A DNA stretch of 64,000 nucleotides, from positions 1,054,001 through 1,118,000 of the forward strand of contig KE546981.1 in assembly GCA_000442125.1 (NCBI GenBank), written 5' to 3'. The position numbers were made by a program, and so were the translations under genes. This stretch comes from Opeltia flavorubescens. Taxonomy: Eukaryota > Ascomycota > Lecanoromycetes > Teloschistales > Teloschistaceae. Below the pieces are notes generated by a model. It searched no databases. It had not been told where the DNA came from and saw nothing but the letters and a program-made list of their open reading frames with translations. This document shows positions 24,814 to 35,210 of this stretch, in pieces. Position 1 is the first letter of the stretch; each line of letters starts with the position of its first letter.

Positions 24814-26565
24814 ATGGACGACTCCAAGGGGCAGTCACATCTGGCCTCGCAACCTCAACTCAGTGAAAAAACCTCTCAGCAATCAATGCCAGCTTCAACA
24901 GAAGTAAGCTCCTTGGCGGAGCAGAAGGCCATCGAAGCCGGTCCTCTCTCCCATGTACCTTCGAACAATGGCTCCAAGGAGAAAGAGATGGAAGCTCAGA
25001 CACCACCAATTAATCAGGATGAAATTGAATACCCCAAAGGCATCCGCTTGGTCGGCATCGTCCTGGCTCTTATAATTTCCATCTTCCTCGTCGCTCTCGA
25101 CATGACCATCGTGGCTACGGCCATTCCCCGCATTACCGATCAATTCCACTCCCTCGATCAAGTTGGATGGTACGGTGCCGCTTTCTTCTTGACAATAGCA
25201 GCCTTTCAAAGTACGTGGGGAAAAGCATTCAAATATTTCCCTCTCAAGCCTGCTTTTCTTCTGTCCATTGGCATCTTTGAGCTGGGTAGCTTGATTTGCG
25301 GGGCAGCCCCAAACAGCACAGCACTCATCGTTGGACGAGCTATTGCTGGTATGGGAGGTGCAGGCATTGCGTCGGGAGTTTATCTCATCATCGCCATCAG
25401 CGCTCCTCCAAGGCAAAGACCCGCTTTCACTGGATTGCTCGGAGCAACATACGGCACTGCAAGCGTCATCGGCCCCCTCTTAGGTGGTGTCTTCACCGAT
25501 AATCTTTCCTGGCGCTGGTGTTTCTATATCAATTTACCGATCGGAGGCGCCGGAGCAGTCATTCTCTTGTTCATGTTCAAAACACCCAAGGAGTTCAGGC
25601 CAGCAGAGGCATCGCTGAAAGAGAAACTCCTTCAAATGGATCCGATCGGCACCGTCACCATTATGGCAGCAGTGGTTTGCTACGTCCTCGCACTCCAATA
25701 TGGTGGTATTACAAAACCATGGAGCAATTCGACTGTTATCGGCCTTCTTGTTGGGTTCGGCTTGTTTGTCGTCGTCTTCATTGTGAATGAATGGTATCAG
25801 GATGAACGAGCACTCATCCAGAAGCGACTTCTCAAGACACGGATACTCTGGGTAGCTTGTCTCTACGTCATTTGTATTGGCGGAAGCTTCTTTATACTCC
25901 TCTACTACCTCCCGATCTACTTCCAATCCATCTCCGGCGTCTCTCCGTCGCAGAGCGGAGTACGAAATATCCCCTTAGTCATCGCCGTCTCACTCTTCTC
26001 CATCATTTCAGGAGGGCTGATCTCGAAATTTGGTCATTACGTTCCACTTATGATTGTCGCGTCCACTATTGGTACAATCGGTTGCGGTCTCCTCTATACA
26101 CTCGGTATCGGAACCGCTTCTTCGCACTGGATCGGATATCAAGTCTTGACCGGCGCTGGTTTTGGACTTGGATTCCAGATTCCCGTCATCGTTGCTCAAG
26201 CTACTGTTGCGCCGGAGGACATTGCGTCCGCCTCAGCTCTAGTCCTCTTCTTCCAGACGATCGGAGGAAGCTTCTTCGTCGCCGCTGGCCAGACCGGATT
26301 CGAGAACAGATTACTCAATACATTACCTCACAACGCACCTGGTGTCAACCCAGTCGAAGTCATCATGACAGGAGCCACAGAGCTTCGAAAACATTTTTAT
26401 GACCCGCAGAACCCGCAGAAGCTTGCCGGCGTCATTGCCAGCTACCTCAGCGGCATTCATCTTACATTCGCGTTTGCGATTGGATTGATTGGGTTCTCGT
26501 TTCTAGCGGCCCTTCTTGCGCCATGGAGGAAGATCGATGCCATGAAAGCAATGGGAGCAGCTTGA
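24814..26565 (+). CDS. MFS drug:H+ antiporter, DHA2 (14-TM) family
   Basis: Plasma-membrane exporter of the family that includes fungal toxin pumps and multidrug transporters. Single exon, 583 residues. About 95 hydrophilic N-terminal residues precede the first helix. The DHA2 motif DMTIVATAIPRITDQF follows TM1, VGWYGAAFFLT marks TM2, and RAIAGMGGAGIASGVY is the TM4 arginine motif. Motif C of antiporters is present as TYGTASVIGPLLGGVF. Alternating hydrophobic segments account for about 14 helices up to FLAALLAPW. The start was set at MDDSKGQSHLAS (24814), the first ATG in frame. A Zn2Cys6 regulator gene starts 509 bp downstream on the same strand. Substrate cannot be told from sequence. Confidence 0.93.
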   Translation: MDDSKGQSHLASQPQLSEKTSQQSMPASTEVSSLAEQKAIEAGPLSHVPSNNGSKEKEMEAQTPPINQDEIEYPKGIRLVGIVLALIISIFLVALDMTIVATAIPRITDQFHSLDQVGWYGAAFFLTIAAFQSTWGKAFKYFPLKPAFLLSIGIFELGSLICGAAPNSTALIVGRAIAGMGGAGIASGVYLIIAISAPPRQRPAFTGLLGATYGTASVIGPLLGGVFTDNLSWRWCFYINLPIGGAGAVILLFMFKTPKEFRPAEASLKEKLLQMDPIGTVTIMAAVVCYVLALQYGGITKPWSNSTVIGLLVGFGLFVVVFIVNEWYQDERALIQKRLLKTRILWVACLYVICIGGSFFILLYYLPIYFQSISGVSPSQSGVRNIPLVIAVSLFSIISGGLISKFGHYVPLMIVASTIGTIGCGLLYTLGIGTASSHWIGYQVLTGAGFGLGFQIPVIVAQATVAPEDIASASALVLFFQTIGGSFFVAAGQTGFENRLLNTLPHNAPGVNPVEVIMTGATELRKHFYDPQNPQKLAGVIASYLSGIHLTFAFAIGLIGFSFLAALLAPWRKIDAMKAMGAA

Positions 26566-27074
26566 AGTTCGAACTTTTCAAGGGTTCTATTGGCTTAGCG
26601 AGGCGTCAGGGATACCCGTGTACTGCATAAGGGAATGGGCATTGAGGCGGAAATAGTGATATTATCAGCGTATGTTGCTTTATAGAGTGACACGAGCGTT
26701 AGACATGAGCTTCGCAGCATTTTTAGAAATTAATGAAAAGTTCTCTACTTCGATTCACCGACTTTTCCTTTCCATCATTGTGCTCGACATTATGGGGAAC
26801 GAGAACGACGTAACGAACCCCCCACCCCCTAAGACGAATGCCATGCGGGGCTGCGGAGTTCATTAATCAGCAACGGCGGGTAAGATTACGATTACGAGAA
26901 ACGTCACTACAGGATTGGGCTGGCATCATCCTGCATGGAACGGCGGCTGTAAGATTATTTTGCGGTGACAAGTTTAGGCTGCAATATTTTGCGTGTTATG
27001 TCTACGACCCATAAAACATCCAGAGGAACAGCGGCTATTGAATCATAAAGTTAGTATCCAATTGTCCTGTAGGA
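26566..27074. other. Intergenic: between exporter and regulator
   Basis: A 509-bp spacer holding the exporter 3' end and the regulator promoter. No supported exon is visible. Confidence 0.5.
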
Positions 27075-29693
27075 ATGGGTGGAAATAATAACATACCGCC
27101 AGAATTTGAGCATGCTCCCTGGCCGAGGGTGATTCCGTACCACGGCGGCTTCATGCGGGCAGATGCTCCTGTGACAACACTCCCAATCTCCCCTATGAGT
27201 ACTCGACCTACCATGATCACTACTCCTTCTAGCGAGTCTTCCGACTCCCACCCACGGAAGCGGATGAGAAAGGGTACACACAGCTGCCTGGAGTGCAGGC
27301 GCCGGAAGATTCGCTGCATCTTCGAACCGGATGCGTCGATTTGCAACAGATGCATTCACAAAGGTCAGAGCTGTACGCAGCAAGAGTACGGGGATGCGAA
27401 GGCGATGGGTGCGGACAAGCGGAAGAGCGTACGGGAAAGGACCTCAGAGCTTGAGGGCATGATCAATCAGATCTTGACCAAACTTGACACTAATCCTGCC
27501 GCGAGTGGTCCGCAAGATGCCGAGACCAAAGCAGCGGAGGCTCTACGCAGTCTACGTACCGAATTGCTGCCTACCACTGCATTCGGAGCGGATGTGTTAG
27601 CCCAAGGTTCTACGGGACTCGCTTCTCCCCACTCGGTGAAATCGGAAACAGCGCATGACAGCAATCGTCATTTCCAAAATCCTCCGCTGCTGAGTCTTTT
27701 CGATAACGCGGTCTTGGCGAAAGGAACGGAGCAGCATGATGGAGATGCGCGGGAACCCGCTACCAACCTGCATCAGCCCGTCGTGGATAAAAATCGCCGG
27801 GTATCGGAAGCACTTAGATCCTTCATGCCCAGCATCGAGGATCTCGGGGTTCTACTTCAAGAAAGTCATCAAAGCATACGGATATGGCAGGATGCTATGC
27901 GCACGTGCACACCCAGTACGGTCGATGGATACGATAAAAATGTTCTATGCAGCACCCAGGAATTCATTCACAAGTCGCTCAATTCGGAGAACTTGTCTAT
28001 TGTTGCCTGGACTTTTGCATGTCTTGCTGTTACCATGCAGCAGCTGCCTGGCAACTTTGACTCGTCCAGGCTGAGCCTTCCGGCCAAGGCGGAAACTTTG
28101 GAGGATTATTATATCACCGCCGTTGAGACACTTCTGGCATCTGATGATGATTTGGTATCCAATCTTGAAGGCTTGTCCGCTCTGGTCGTGCAATCGAAAT
28201 ACTACATCAATATGGGCAAGCCACGGAAAGGCTGGTTAACCATTCGACGCGCCTTGAACTTTGCTCAGATGCTAGGGTTTCATCGCCAATCCTACCATCA
28301 GGATGACCCGTTGACTACAAGTCGAAAGTCGATATGGCTGATCATCTTCCAGATCGAACGGTTCTTGTCGCTGATGTTGGGCTATCCTTCGGCCTGCATT
28401 GATGCACATTACGAGAGCATGCTTGTGGGAGAGAAGAAGGATGGATCTCTCGACCCTCAACGCTTCGCTGTCCGACTCAGCATGATCACCGGACAGATCA
28501 TCACTCGCAATCAAGACCCCGATAAAATGACGGTAGCAATGACCATGAAAATCGACCAAGACCTAGAAGACACCCGGAAGATTCTGTCGTCGGAATGGTG
28601 GAACTCCGCACCTGGGCCAGAGGTCGGCGTGGGTGACGTCTTTGATACATTCGTCGCCAAGTCCTTCTACCATAACGTGCGCATGCTCCTCCATCTCCCA
28701 TTCATGCTCAAAGCAAGCACGGACCGGAGATACGAATATAGTCGTATCGCCGCCCTGGAGTCATCGCGCGAGATGATCGCCACATATCGCCTCCTCCGCC
28801 ACCCCATCAAACCCCTAATCATCGTCTGCAACGTCGTCGACTTCCAAGTCTTCACCGGCGCAATGCTCCTCATCATCAACCTCCTCGGCAGCAACCAGGA
28901 CTCCTCATCCTCTTCTTCAGCCGATTCAAGCACATTGAACCGCGCCTCAACAAGCGATTGGGATATCATCCTCAACCTCATCAAAGTCCTAGATTCAGTC
29001 GTCAAGGGTGAAACAGGCCGTCATGCTGATGGTGTCGCTGCGCAAGCTAGGACCGTACTGAGAGATTTGGTCAAAGCACGCTTTTGCACTGAATCCCCGC
29101 CGCCGGATGGGACTTATCAGGCTGTTATACCGTATTTTGGGAAGATACGTATCAGATGCGGGACGCATTTTCGGGCTTGTAATGGCGGTGGTGCATCACA
29201 ACCGGCGAGTTCGTCTGTGGCGACGACGCCTAGCCTTTCCTCCATGGGCCTCACCAACAGTAGCAACAACCCGAATAATCCAAATAATAACCAGATTCCA
29301 ACACCATCAGATTCCGCAGGCACACCATTCAGTAATCCTAGCAGCAGCAACAACCCCAATGATGCGCAGCTCTCGTTTGAAAATTACTACCAACCTCTAC
29401 CGGGGGATATGCAGCCTTGGCAGGATGGCAGCATTGATTGGAGCGCGATGAATGATTTTGAACTTATGGATGATTGGAGTTGGTTTGGTGGGGGGGTGGA
29501 TCAGAGCGGGTTGCAGGGGAATGGGATGCAGCAGCCGCAGAGTTCGGGGGAGGGGGAGGGTGGTGGGGCTTTTGCTGGGACAGGGAGTGTGACTGGTGGG
29601 GCTTTTGGGACTGGTGGTGGTGGTATTGGTGCTGCTGCTGGTGCGAGTGGGGAGGGCATGGGGTTGATGATGTCGGGGAATTGTGTGCTTTGA
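27075..29693 (+). CDS. Zn(II)2Cys6 transcription factor with fungal_trans domain
   Basis: Nuclear regulator, 872 residues, one continuous frame. The binuclear cluster has cysteines at 71, 74, 81, 90, 93 and 100 (C-X2-C-X6-C-X8-C-X2-C-X6-C), preceded by the basic PRKRMRKGTHS. A linker and short coiled region (KRKSVRERTSELEGMINQIL) suggest dimerisation. The middle homology region spans about residues 340-470 and includes YYINMGKPRKGWLTIRRALN and GYPSACID, the usual fungal_trans core. The C-terminal 150 residues are Asn-, Ser- and Gly-rich (GGGAFAGTGSVTGGAFGT) and look like a disordered activation region. Position next to a DHA2 exporter suggests, but does not prove, that it controls that gene. 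ATG at 27075 is the first in-frame start; internal Met27 and Met41 also precede the cluster. Confidence 0.92.
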   Translation: MGGNNNIPPEFEHAPWPRVIPYHGGFMRADAPVTTLPISPMSTRPTMITTPSSESSDSHPRKRMRKGTHSCLECRRRKIRCIFEPDASICNRCIHKGQSCTQQEYGDAKAMGADKRKSVRERTSELEGMINQILTKLDTNPAASGPQDAETKAAEALRSLRTELLPTTAFGADVLAQGSTGLASPHSVKSETAHDSNRHFQNPPLLSLFDNAVLAKGTEQHDGDAREPATNLHQPVVDKNRRVSEALRSFMPSIEDLGVLLQESHQSIRIWQDAMRTCTPSTVDGYDKNVLCSTQEFIHKSLNSENLSIVAWTFACLAVTMQQLPGNFDSSRLSLPAKAETLEDYYITAVETLLASDDDLVSNLEGLSALVVQSKYYINMGKPRKGWLTIRRALNFAQMLGFHRQSYHQDDPLTTSRKSIWLIIFQIERFLSLMLGYPSACIDAHYESMLVGEKKDGSLDPQRFAVRLSMITGQIITRNQDPDKMTVAMTMKIDQDLEDTRKILSSEWWNSAPGPEVGVGDVFDTFVAKSFYHNVRMLLHLPFMLKASTDRRYEYSRIAALESSREMIATYRLLRHPIKPLIIVCNVVDFQVFTGAMLLIINLLGSNQDSSSSSSADSSTLNRASTSDWDIILNLIKVLDSVVKGETGRHADGVAAQARTVLRDLVKARFCTESPPPDGTYQAVIPYFGKIRIRCGTHFRACNGGGASQPASSSVATTPSLSSMGLTNSSNNPNNPNNNQIPTPSDSAGTPFSNPSSSNNPNDAQLSFENYYQPLPGDMQPWQDGSIDWSAMNDFELMDDWSWFGGGVDQSGLQGNGMQQPQSSGEGEGGGAFAGTGSVTGGAFGTGGGGIGAAAGASGEGMGLMMSGNCVL

Positions 29694-30583
29694 AGGAAGT
29701 CGTATATGCATGAACAGATGTTGTACGGAAACGATCTAGGGGGATGTGGAAAGGCGGATCCAAGTTATTTCTACATCCTAGAAGATATGAGAGAAATTCG
29801 TGTGAGGTGTAGGCAGCATGGAAGGCCCAGCACTTTGTATATTATGATAGCGATGATGAAAAGCTACGCTGGTATATAAAGAAAACAATACCCTTCTCTC
29901 TACGATGGAGCGTTGATCTTCTCGTTCATGCCTGTTTGAGACATTTTTAGGAGTTCATGCAGCTTGAATGGGGGAAAGAAAGACATCAGGAAGACATCTC
30001 TTGTCTACTTAAAGAAAACGAGTTAATTCAAACAAGAGCTCCATCCTGCGATCTTCGCTCGCGAGTCTAGACCTGATATTTCCGTGGTTTGAGTCAGTAT
30101 ATTCCTGGTTGATAGGCCGGCCACAGGGGATAATCAATCGGGCTACTTAGCTGCGTAGATAGGGGCCGAAGAGAAAAAAGGATTGAGGGGGAGGGAGCTT
30201 TGAAGGCACAGAAGATGTCGTGGGTGAATGACTGGGTTTGGGGGATTAGATAAACCAGCTCTGTGTCTGGTAAAGTTTTGTAATGACTATCTGTCGACAT
30301 GTGATAGGTACATCATTTTCCTTTTTAGATGTGAGAAATCATATTCATGGCAGCATATCACTTGGCCGGAATTACTTATTGACATAGTGGTTTACGAGCA
30401 CGTCGCAGAGAAGACGTCGCAGCGCAATCTGACTCCCCATGTATGTGATTACGCAGGCTATGGATGGGAAGGGCGAATAATTCAAGAGGGAAATACCCAG
30501 AAATAATTGATATCATTACTGTAACCATTACCATTACTATTACCACACATTCCCACAAATTTCAAAACTCAACATACGAAATC
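29694..30583. other. Convergent intergenic region
   Basis: 890 bp between the 3' ends of the regulator (+) and the mucin-like gene (-). It holds a short (ACCATT)-like microsatellite near 30525-30545 and no supported exon. Confidence 0.5.
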
Positions 30584-33151
30584 TCAACTATAATTCGGCC
30601 CACACGCACTCGCCGGCAATACTTTAATCGCATTCCCCGCCGTCGCCGCAAACGCATAAAGATCAACCCCATCCTTCCCCCTCGTAGTAGTCTGCACCCT
30701 ACTCCTCGTCGTCGTCCCCTTAATATAACTCACCGCCGCCTTACAACTCAAAACCCCACCCGTAGTCTCACATTCCAACGGCTTATAATTCTGATTCTTC
30801 GTCGTCATATCCAGCGTCGTGCCTTCGATATGTCCCTCCGACAAACCATCGGTGCCGAAAGTAGGCAAGTTGAGCGCGGCGATGATGCCTGTTTTCACGT
30901 TTGTGAGGATGTTTGTGCTGGAGAGGGTGAAGAGGGAAGGGAAGTCCTTTGTTGTGGTGGGGTCGAATTGTAGGCCGTTGCCGCCTTTGCCGAGGGAGGC
31001 GAATTGGCTGGTTGCTGGGTTTTGGAGGCAGAAGGTTGCGAGAGAGGTGGATGATGGGGTTGTGATGGTGGTGCTGGAAGATGTTGTTGAGGTGGTGGAG
31101 GTAGATGAGGTGGTCGATGTGGAAGATGTGGTCATTGTGGAAGATGTCATCGATGTGGAAGTTCTGGTTGATGTGGGAGATGTCGTCGAAGTAAGTGAGG
31201 TGGTTGGCGTAGATGATGTAGTTGACGTGGAAGATGTGGTCGGGGTAGAGGAAGTGGAGGTAGTTGAAGTGGAAGATGTGGTGGCGGTGGAAGATGTGGT
31301 CAGGGTAGACGAGGTGGAGGTAGAGGTGGTGGTCGGGGTAGAGGATATAGTTGACGTGGAAGATGTGGTGGCGGTCGAAGATGTGGTTGGGGAGGAAGAT
31401 GTGGTTGATGTGGAAGATGTGGTCGGGGTAGAAGATATGTCTGAGGTCGAAGACGATGTGGTGGATGTAGATGAGGTGGTTAGGGTAGAAGACGTCGATG
31501 ATGTGGACGTGATGCTGGCTGCGCTTGAACTGGTAGTTGGGCTGTTGGTCGATGTGGATGTGGTACTGGATGCACTAGAACTCAAGCTTGTCGTGGTTTC
31601 AGAGGTGCTGGAGCTGGAGGTAGTAGTGGCCGAAATCGAGGTAGTGACTGCCTCAGACGTGGACTGTGAAATCACATCCTGCGATGTGGTCGATTGGCTG
31701 GTTGTGGACTCTGACGTAGTTGCTTTTGTCGTGGTAGTCGATTCTGGCGTAGTTGTCGACTCTGAAACGGTAGTTGCTGATGTTGTTGGCTCTGAGGACG
31801 TGGACTGGGCGGTAGCAGATCCCGACGTAGTCGATCCTTGCGTGGTAGTCGGTGCTGATGCGGCAGTCATCGATGTGGTCAGCTCTGAGGACGTGGTCTG
31901 TGAATTGACGGTTGAAGACGCAGATGAAATAGCTGTTGACGTTGCCGTTGAGCTTTCTGCTGAAGTACTTGATGTACTTGATACCTGGACTCCCTGTGTT
32001 GACGACGTCGTGGTTTGGACGGCCGTCGTTGAGGCAGTGGTCGACTGAGATACAGTAGACCGGAGCGTAGAAGACGAAGACGAAGATGACGACGAGACCT
32101 TTGTCCCACAAGAACCACTCCCGTCGCTCGTGGCATCCAAAGAGTAGCTGTATGAACGAGAGACAGTATATCTGTCTGTACCCCGATATTGTCCATAATT
32201 TGTAGCGTACTGAGCCCCCCAGACCTGGGTATACATGGAGCAATACAAACCTTGAGGAAGACCGTTCATAGAAAGAACATAGGCATTGAAGAAGATGCAG
32301 GTCTGATAAGAGCCATCTGCAGCAGGATGACGCTTATTGTAGGCTGTCTGAGCGTTGCAATCGGCGGCACATGTTGACGGATCGTAGCCTTGAGTTTGAC
32401 TGAAAGGATGGTATTTGTAGCCCATATACGTGTTCTGACCTTGGGCGTTTAAGGGGGCATTGATCGCGCCGCCAAGTGCATTAGGCCCAGTGTAACAAGA
32501 GATTGCTGGTGGAGGAGTAATTTTGTTGTAGGCATTCGAAGCAGCGATGACAACCTGGAAGCTATCTCTCCACTGCCCTTGGTTTTTAGCCTGCTCAGCC
32601 GAAACGACTGCACCCCAGAGTGTGCATTTGTAATTGGTGATACTTGGCGGGTTCGGGCAGCTGACTGCGTTTGGATCCAGACTAGGATCACGCTCGATGT
32701 ACATGTTGAAGGCCTGGCAGCCTACAGCCTGATCACATAGGGAGGCACATCCAAGGGTATCGTAACTTTTCAACGTCTTGAGACCCATGTAGTTGGAGGC
32801 GCTCAAGGATGCGCCACCGTTTTGCATTACAATAGAGTAGCCGTCCGGGGTTGAGGCATTGTTAGCCATTGCTGGATAGACAGGATTCGATAAAAAAGCA
32901 TCAGAGGTATCAGGGGATGATACGGGTCCACTTCCAGCAGGCTGTACGGCACAGTTCCCATCTCTCTTGTGAAATCGATGGCGGGGAGCGATTGCTGGCT
33001 CATTTGTTGTTCCAGCTTCCTCGACAACATCGTAAGCCGGGGTAACGATGACTGGATCCGGAGCGGCTTCAAGGCCTGCAGTATCGATGAGTTGAGGGGT
33101 AGGAATAGCAGAGGAAAGGCCAAGGAGGGCCAACAGAATCAAAGGCTGCAT
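30584..33151 (-). CDS. Secreted mucin-like Ser/Thr-rich protein with Cys-rich head
   Basis: A single 855-residue frame. The signal peptide MQPLILLALLGLSSA is followed by a propeptide ending in a Kex2-type dibasic site (HRFHKRDG). A Cys-rich region of about 230 residues comes next, with two similar modules: NYMGLKTLKSYDTLGCASLC...GCQAF and TYMGYKYHPFSQTQGYDPSTC...CIFFNAY. These resemble PAN/apple- or WSC-like carbohydrate-binding folds. Then about 350 residues of almost pure Ser/Thr repeats (TTSSTSTTSS type), expected to be heavily O-mannosylated. The C-terminal ~130 residues form a separate compact domain with FCLQNPATSQFASLGKGG and two Cys pairs. No GPI-anchor tail is visible, so it is probably secreted or wall-associated non-covalently. 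Function is unknown. Confidence 0.85.
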   Translation of the reverse strand: MQPLILLALLGLSSAIPTPQLIDTAGLEAAPDPVIVTPAYDVVEEAGTTNEPAIAPRHRFHKRDGNCAVQPAGSGPVSSPDTSDAFLSNPVYPAMANNASTPDGYSIVMQNGGASLSASNYMGLKTLKSYDTLGCASLCDQAVGCQAFNMYIERDPSLDPNAVSCPNPPSITNYKCTLWGAVVSAEQAKNQGQWRDSFQVVIAASNAYNKITPPPAISCYTGPNALGGAINAPLNAQGQNTYMGYKYHPFSQTQGYDPSTCAADCNAQTAYNKRHPAADGSYQTCIFFNAYVLSMNGLPQGLYCSMYTQVWGAQYATNYGQYRGTDRYTVSRSYSYSLDATSDGSGSCGTKVSSSSSSSSSTLRSTVSQSTTASTTAVQTTTSSTQGVQVSSTSSTSAESSTATSTAISSASSTVNSQTTSSELTTSMTAASAPTTTQGSTTSGSATAQSTSSEPTTSATTVSESTTTPESTTTTKATTSESTTSQSTTSQDVISQSTSEAVTTSISATTTSSSSTSETTTSLSSSASSTTSTSTNSPTTSSSAASITSTSSTSSTLTTSSTSTTSSSTSDISSTPTTSSTSTTSSSPTTSSTATTSSTSTISSTPTTTSTSTSSTLTTSSTATTSSTSTTSTSSTPTTSSTSTTSSTPTTSLTSTTSPTSTRTSTSMTSSTMTTSSTSTTSSTSTTSTTSSSTTITTPSSTSLATFCLQNPATSQFASLGKGGNGLQFDPTTTKDFPSLFTLSSTNILTNVKTGIIAALNLPTFGTDGLSEGHIEGTTLDMTTKNQNYKPLECETTGGVLSCKAAVSYIKGTTTRSRVQTTTRGKDGVDLYAFAATAGNAIKVLPASACGPNYS
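31080..31530 (-). repeat. Degenerate tandem repeat encoding Ser/Thr stalk
   Basis: On the minus strand, short degenerate ACC/TCC/ACG-type units encode Ser-Thr runs of the mucin-like protein. On the plus strand the same bases read as GTGGAAGATGTGGT-like units. Length is likely to vary between strains. Confidence 0.8.
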
Positions 33152-34307
33152 GTTCAGAAAGTTGAACGAAAGAATGATTGAGAGTAAGAGAGGAAAGAGA
33201 GTGTTGGCTACCTAGTTACAGTTGAAAGAGAGTGTTGCAACTGGCACTGAGAAGAAGGAAATGGCAATTCAGCGGATTCAATGCTTTCATATCATACTCC
33301 AGTGATCTCGTTATGGAGACGGATACTCATCTTGAACATCCTAGCCGAAGCGAGCAGTCTATCGAATTCAGTCATGGTGACGCTGTGGAGCTATTACAAT
33401 TGGTGAGCCAGATCGCGTGCCTGAAGCAGAAGACGCTGATGATCTAGACGCGGTCGTCCTTATTTTCATCCTTTCGAGCGATGTGATCTAGCTAGTACGG
33501 ACGAAAAGTGCGGCCACCAGCGGCCATCTCCGAGGCTCAAATGCAAATAATGCCAAGCCGGCTACACCCACCAATCAAACATGGAGCAATCTTACAAGGC
33601 GCACGTGTTTCGCCGCATCAGGAACCAAATCGATAGGCAAGTGGATGCTTCCCTAGAGCGTTGTGCCTAAAGAAGAATTTGGACTTCAGGTTAGCTCGTT
33701 CGCGCTTCGAGATGTGATTTCGTCTAAGCCACCTCAAGAGTCTAAAATATCCTGCATCAGACTACGATGTGGCGCGCTCTTGCAGTCAATATTGGATAGA
33801 ACAAGATTTGGATCGAGGCAATGGGATGGCTGCAGACTTAGATCTACCACGTGTCTGAAGGTGAATCTTGCATGATGCACCCCACACACTGGCGTGATAA
33901 TGGGATCTAAGTGGCGTTGATGGCACTCACAGGGAATCCAGTCAGTAGAATCGATATTAATCATAATTGCTGGTGCGCAGCCGAATGCAGATTCCATTAC
34001 CTCGCTTCCATCGGGCAGCAGCTTCATCGGACTTGGAACGTGCGAGGCGGGAGCTAGAGTTTTCATCTCGTTGATGTTCCCTTCGAGCAAAAGCAAAGTT
34101 CTGTATTAGTCTATCTATCTTCTTCTCGCATAGTACCATATACTCATTAGCCACAACCATGGGATGTTCTCTGTCTGGAGATAAGCAAGATGCCTAGAAA
34201 TCAATGCAAACAATACCAAGCCTTCTGGCTCAGCAGCCAATTCAGAGACATGGTCATGCCGAAAAAATGCTGCGACCCATATGTCCTACCCTTAAGACTC
34301 CCCGAGA
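33152..34307. other. Intergenic region between two secreted-protein genes
   Basis: About 1.2 kb. It holds the promoter of the mucin-like gene. A minus-strand stretch at 33734-34160 stays open and has splice-like GTGAGT, but no domain or complete gene model could be built. Confidence 0.45.
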
Positions 34308-35210
34308 TTACATACAAGGATAGTCTTTGCATGCGCTTGCGCCACCATAGACAACCTGGCCACAGGGTCCATTGAAGACTGTAAAGCCCAAGTCTGGTGG
34401 CAGAACTCCCACAACATCCGGATTGTAGAGGAAGGTGTTTCCTAACCATAGTTTCGGGTCACATTGCTCTTGGAAGTATAGCTCACAGTATGGGTAAGGA
34501 GGGTTGGCAAGGAATCCGCCGTAGGCACAACCCAGCATTTGACATGCAACGCAGCAATCGTAGGCTGAGGTGACGTCGATGCCAGTATTCGATGTGACAT
34601 TATTGAAGGTGAGCTTATTGATGCCGTGGCCTGCGCCTTTGCCGAAGCCTTGGTTGATGAAGTTGTTGGAACCGCAGGCTTCGTACATAGTTGAGCTTGC
34701 AACAGTGGCGGTTGTTGTAGTGGTGACAGTGGATAAGGTACAGCTGGTCGGGTTGGATAGTGAGGAGGCTGAGGTGGTTCTTGCTTCACAGGTCAAGCTC
34801 TGTGGTAGCTCAGACGCGACGGTGGTGACTTGGCCTTGAGAGTTGATCGAAACAAACATCGGATCTGTACTCTGAGTTGGGAGTTGTCGTCGTCGGTTGG
34901 GATGGAGGGAGACTGAGTAGGTTTCGGAAAGGACGGGGGTGAAGCCAGGACTGGTGGGCACGGCTGATACTCCAGATGTGATGGTGGACGTGATGGTGAC
35001 AGTAGGCTTGACGCGAGGACACCGAGTTGCAAGGGCCCGAGCGGATCCTTGGCCCATTGAGCCATGAGGAGTTGCAGAAGTCGCCGCGGGAAGCACGGCC
35101 AACGTTCCAGAGATTGAGTCTTGGGGTCGACAGCTGAGTGGAGTGGACAAGTCGATGGCAAGGCAAGCTGCCAGAATGGCGAAGGAGGTGGTAAGACGAG
35201 TGAACAGCAT
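34308..35210 (-). CDS. Secreted protein with Ser/Thr-rich head and Cys-rich C-terminal module
   Basis: 300 residues. The start was set at MLFTRLTTSFAILAACLA, a good signal peptide. The middle is rich in Ser, Thr and Pro (TVTITSTITSGV, STVTTTTTATVAS). The last 110 residues hold about ten cysteines in YEACGSNNFINQGFGKG, SAYDCCVACQMLGCAYGGF, YCELYFQEQCDP and ACKDYPCM. The DCCVAC...CAYG pattern recalls the apple/PAN-like modules in the mucin-like neighbour 1.2 kb downstream on the same strand, so the two may be related in origin or role at the cell surface. No catalytic motif is visible. Confidence 0.78.
   Translation of the reverse strand: MLFTRLTTSFAILAACLAIDLSTPLSCRPQDSISGTLAVLPAATSATPHGSMGQGSARALATRCPRVKPTVTITSTITSGVSAVPTSPGFTPVLSETYSVSLHPNRRRQLPTQSTDPMFVSINSQGQVTTVASELPQSLTCEARTTSASSLSNPTSCTLSTVTTTTTATVASSTMYEACGSNNFINQGFGKGAGHGINKLTFNNVTSNTGIDVTSAYDCCVACQMLGCAYGGFLANPPYPYCELYFQEQCDPKLWLGNTFLYNPDVVGVLPPDLGFTVFNGPCGQVVYGGASACKDYPCM

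Noticed and set aside
22290-29693. A secondary-metabolite gene cluster around exporter and regulator
   Set aside because: No polyketide synthase, peptide synthetase, terpene cyclase or tailoring enzyme lies nearby; the upstream neighbour is a ribokinase.
29464-29763. Antisense His/Pro/Ser-rich frame at the end of the regulator gene
   Set aside because: It mirrors the Gly-rich codons of the regulator C-terminus and ends outside any supported exon.
30819-32048. 409-codon plus-strand frame rich in Val, Asp and Glu
   Set aside because: It is the antisense reading of the Ser/Thr repeats of the mucin-like gene. The minus strand has the signal peptide and Cys domains; this frame has only repeat-derived residues.
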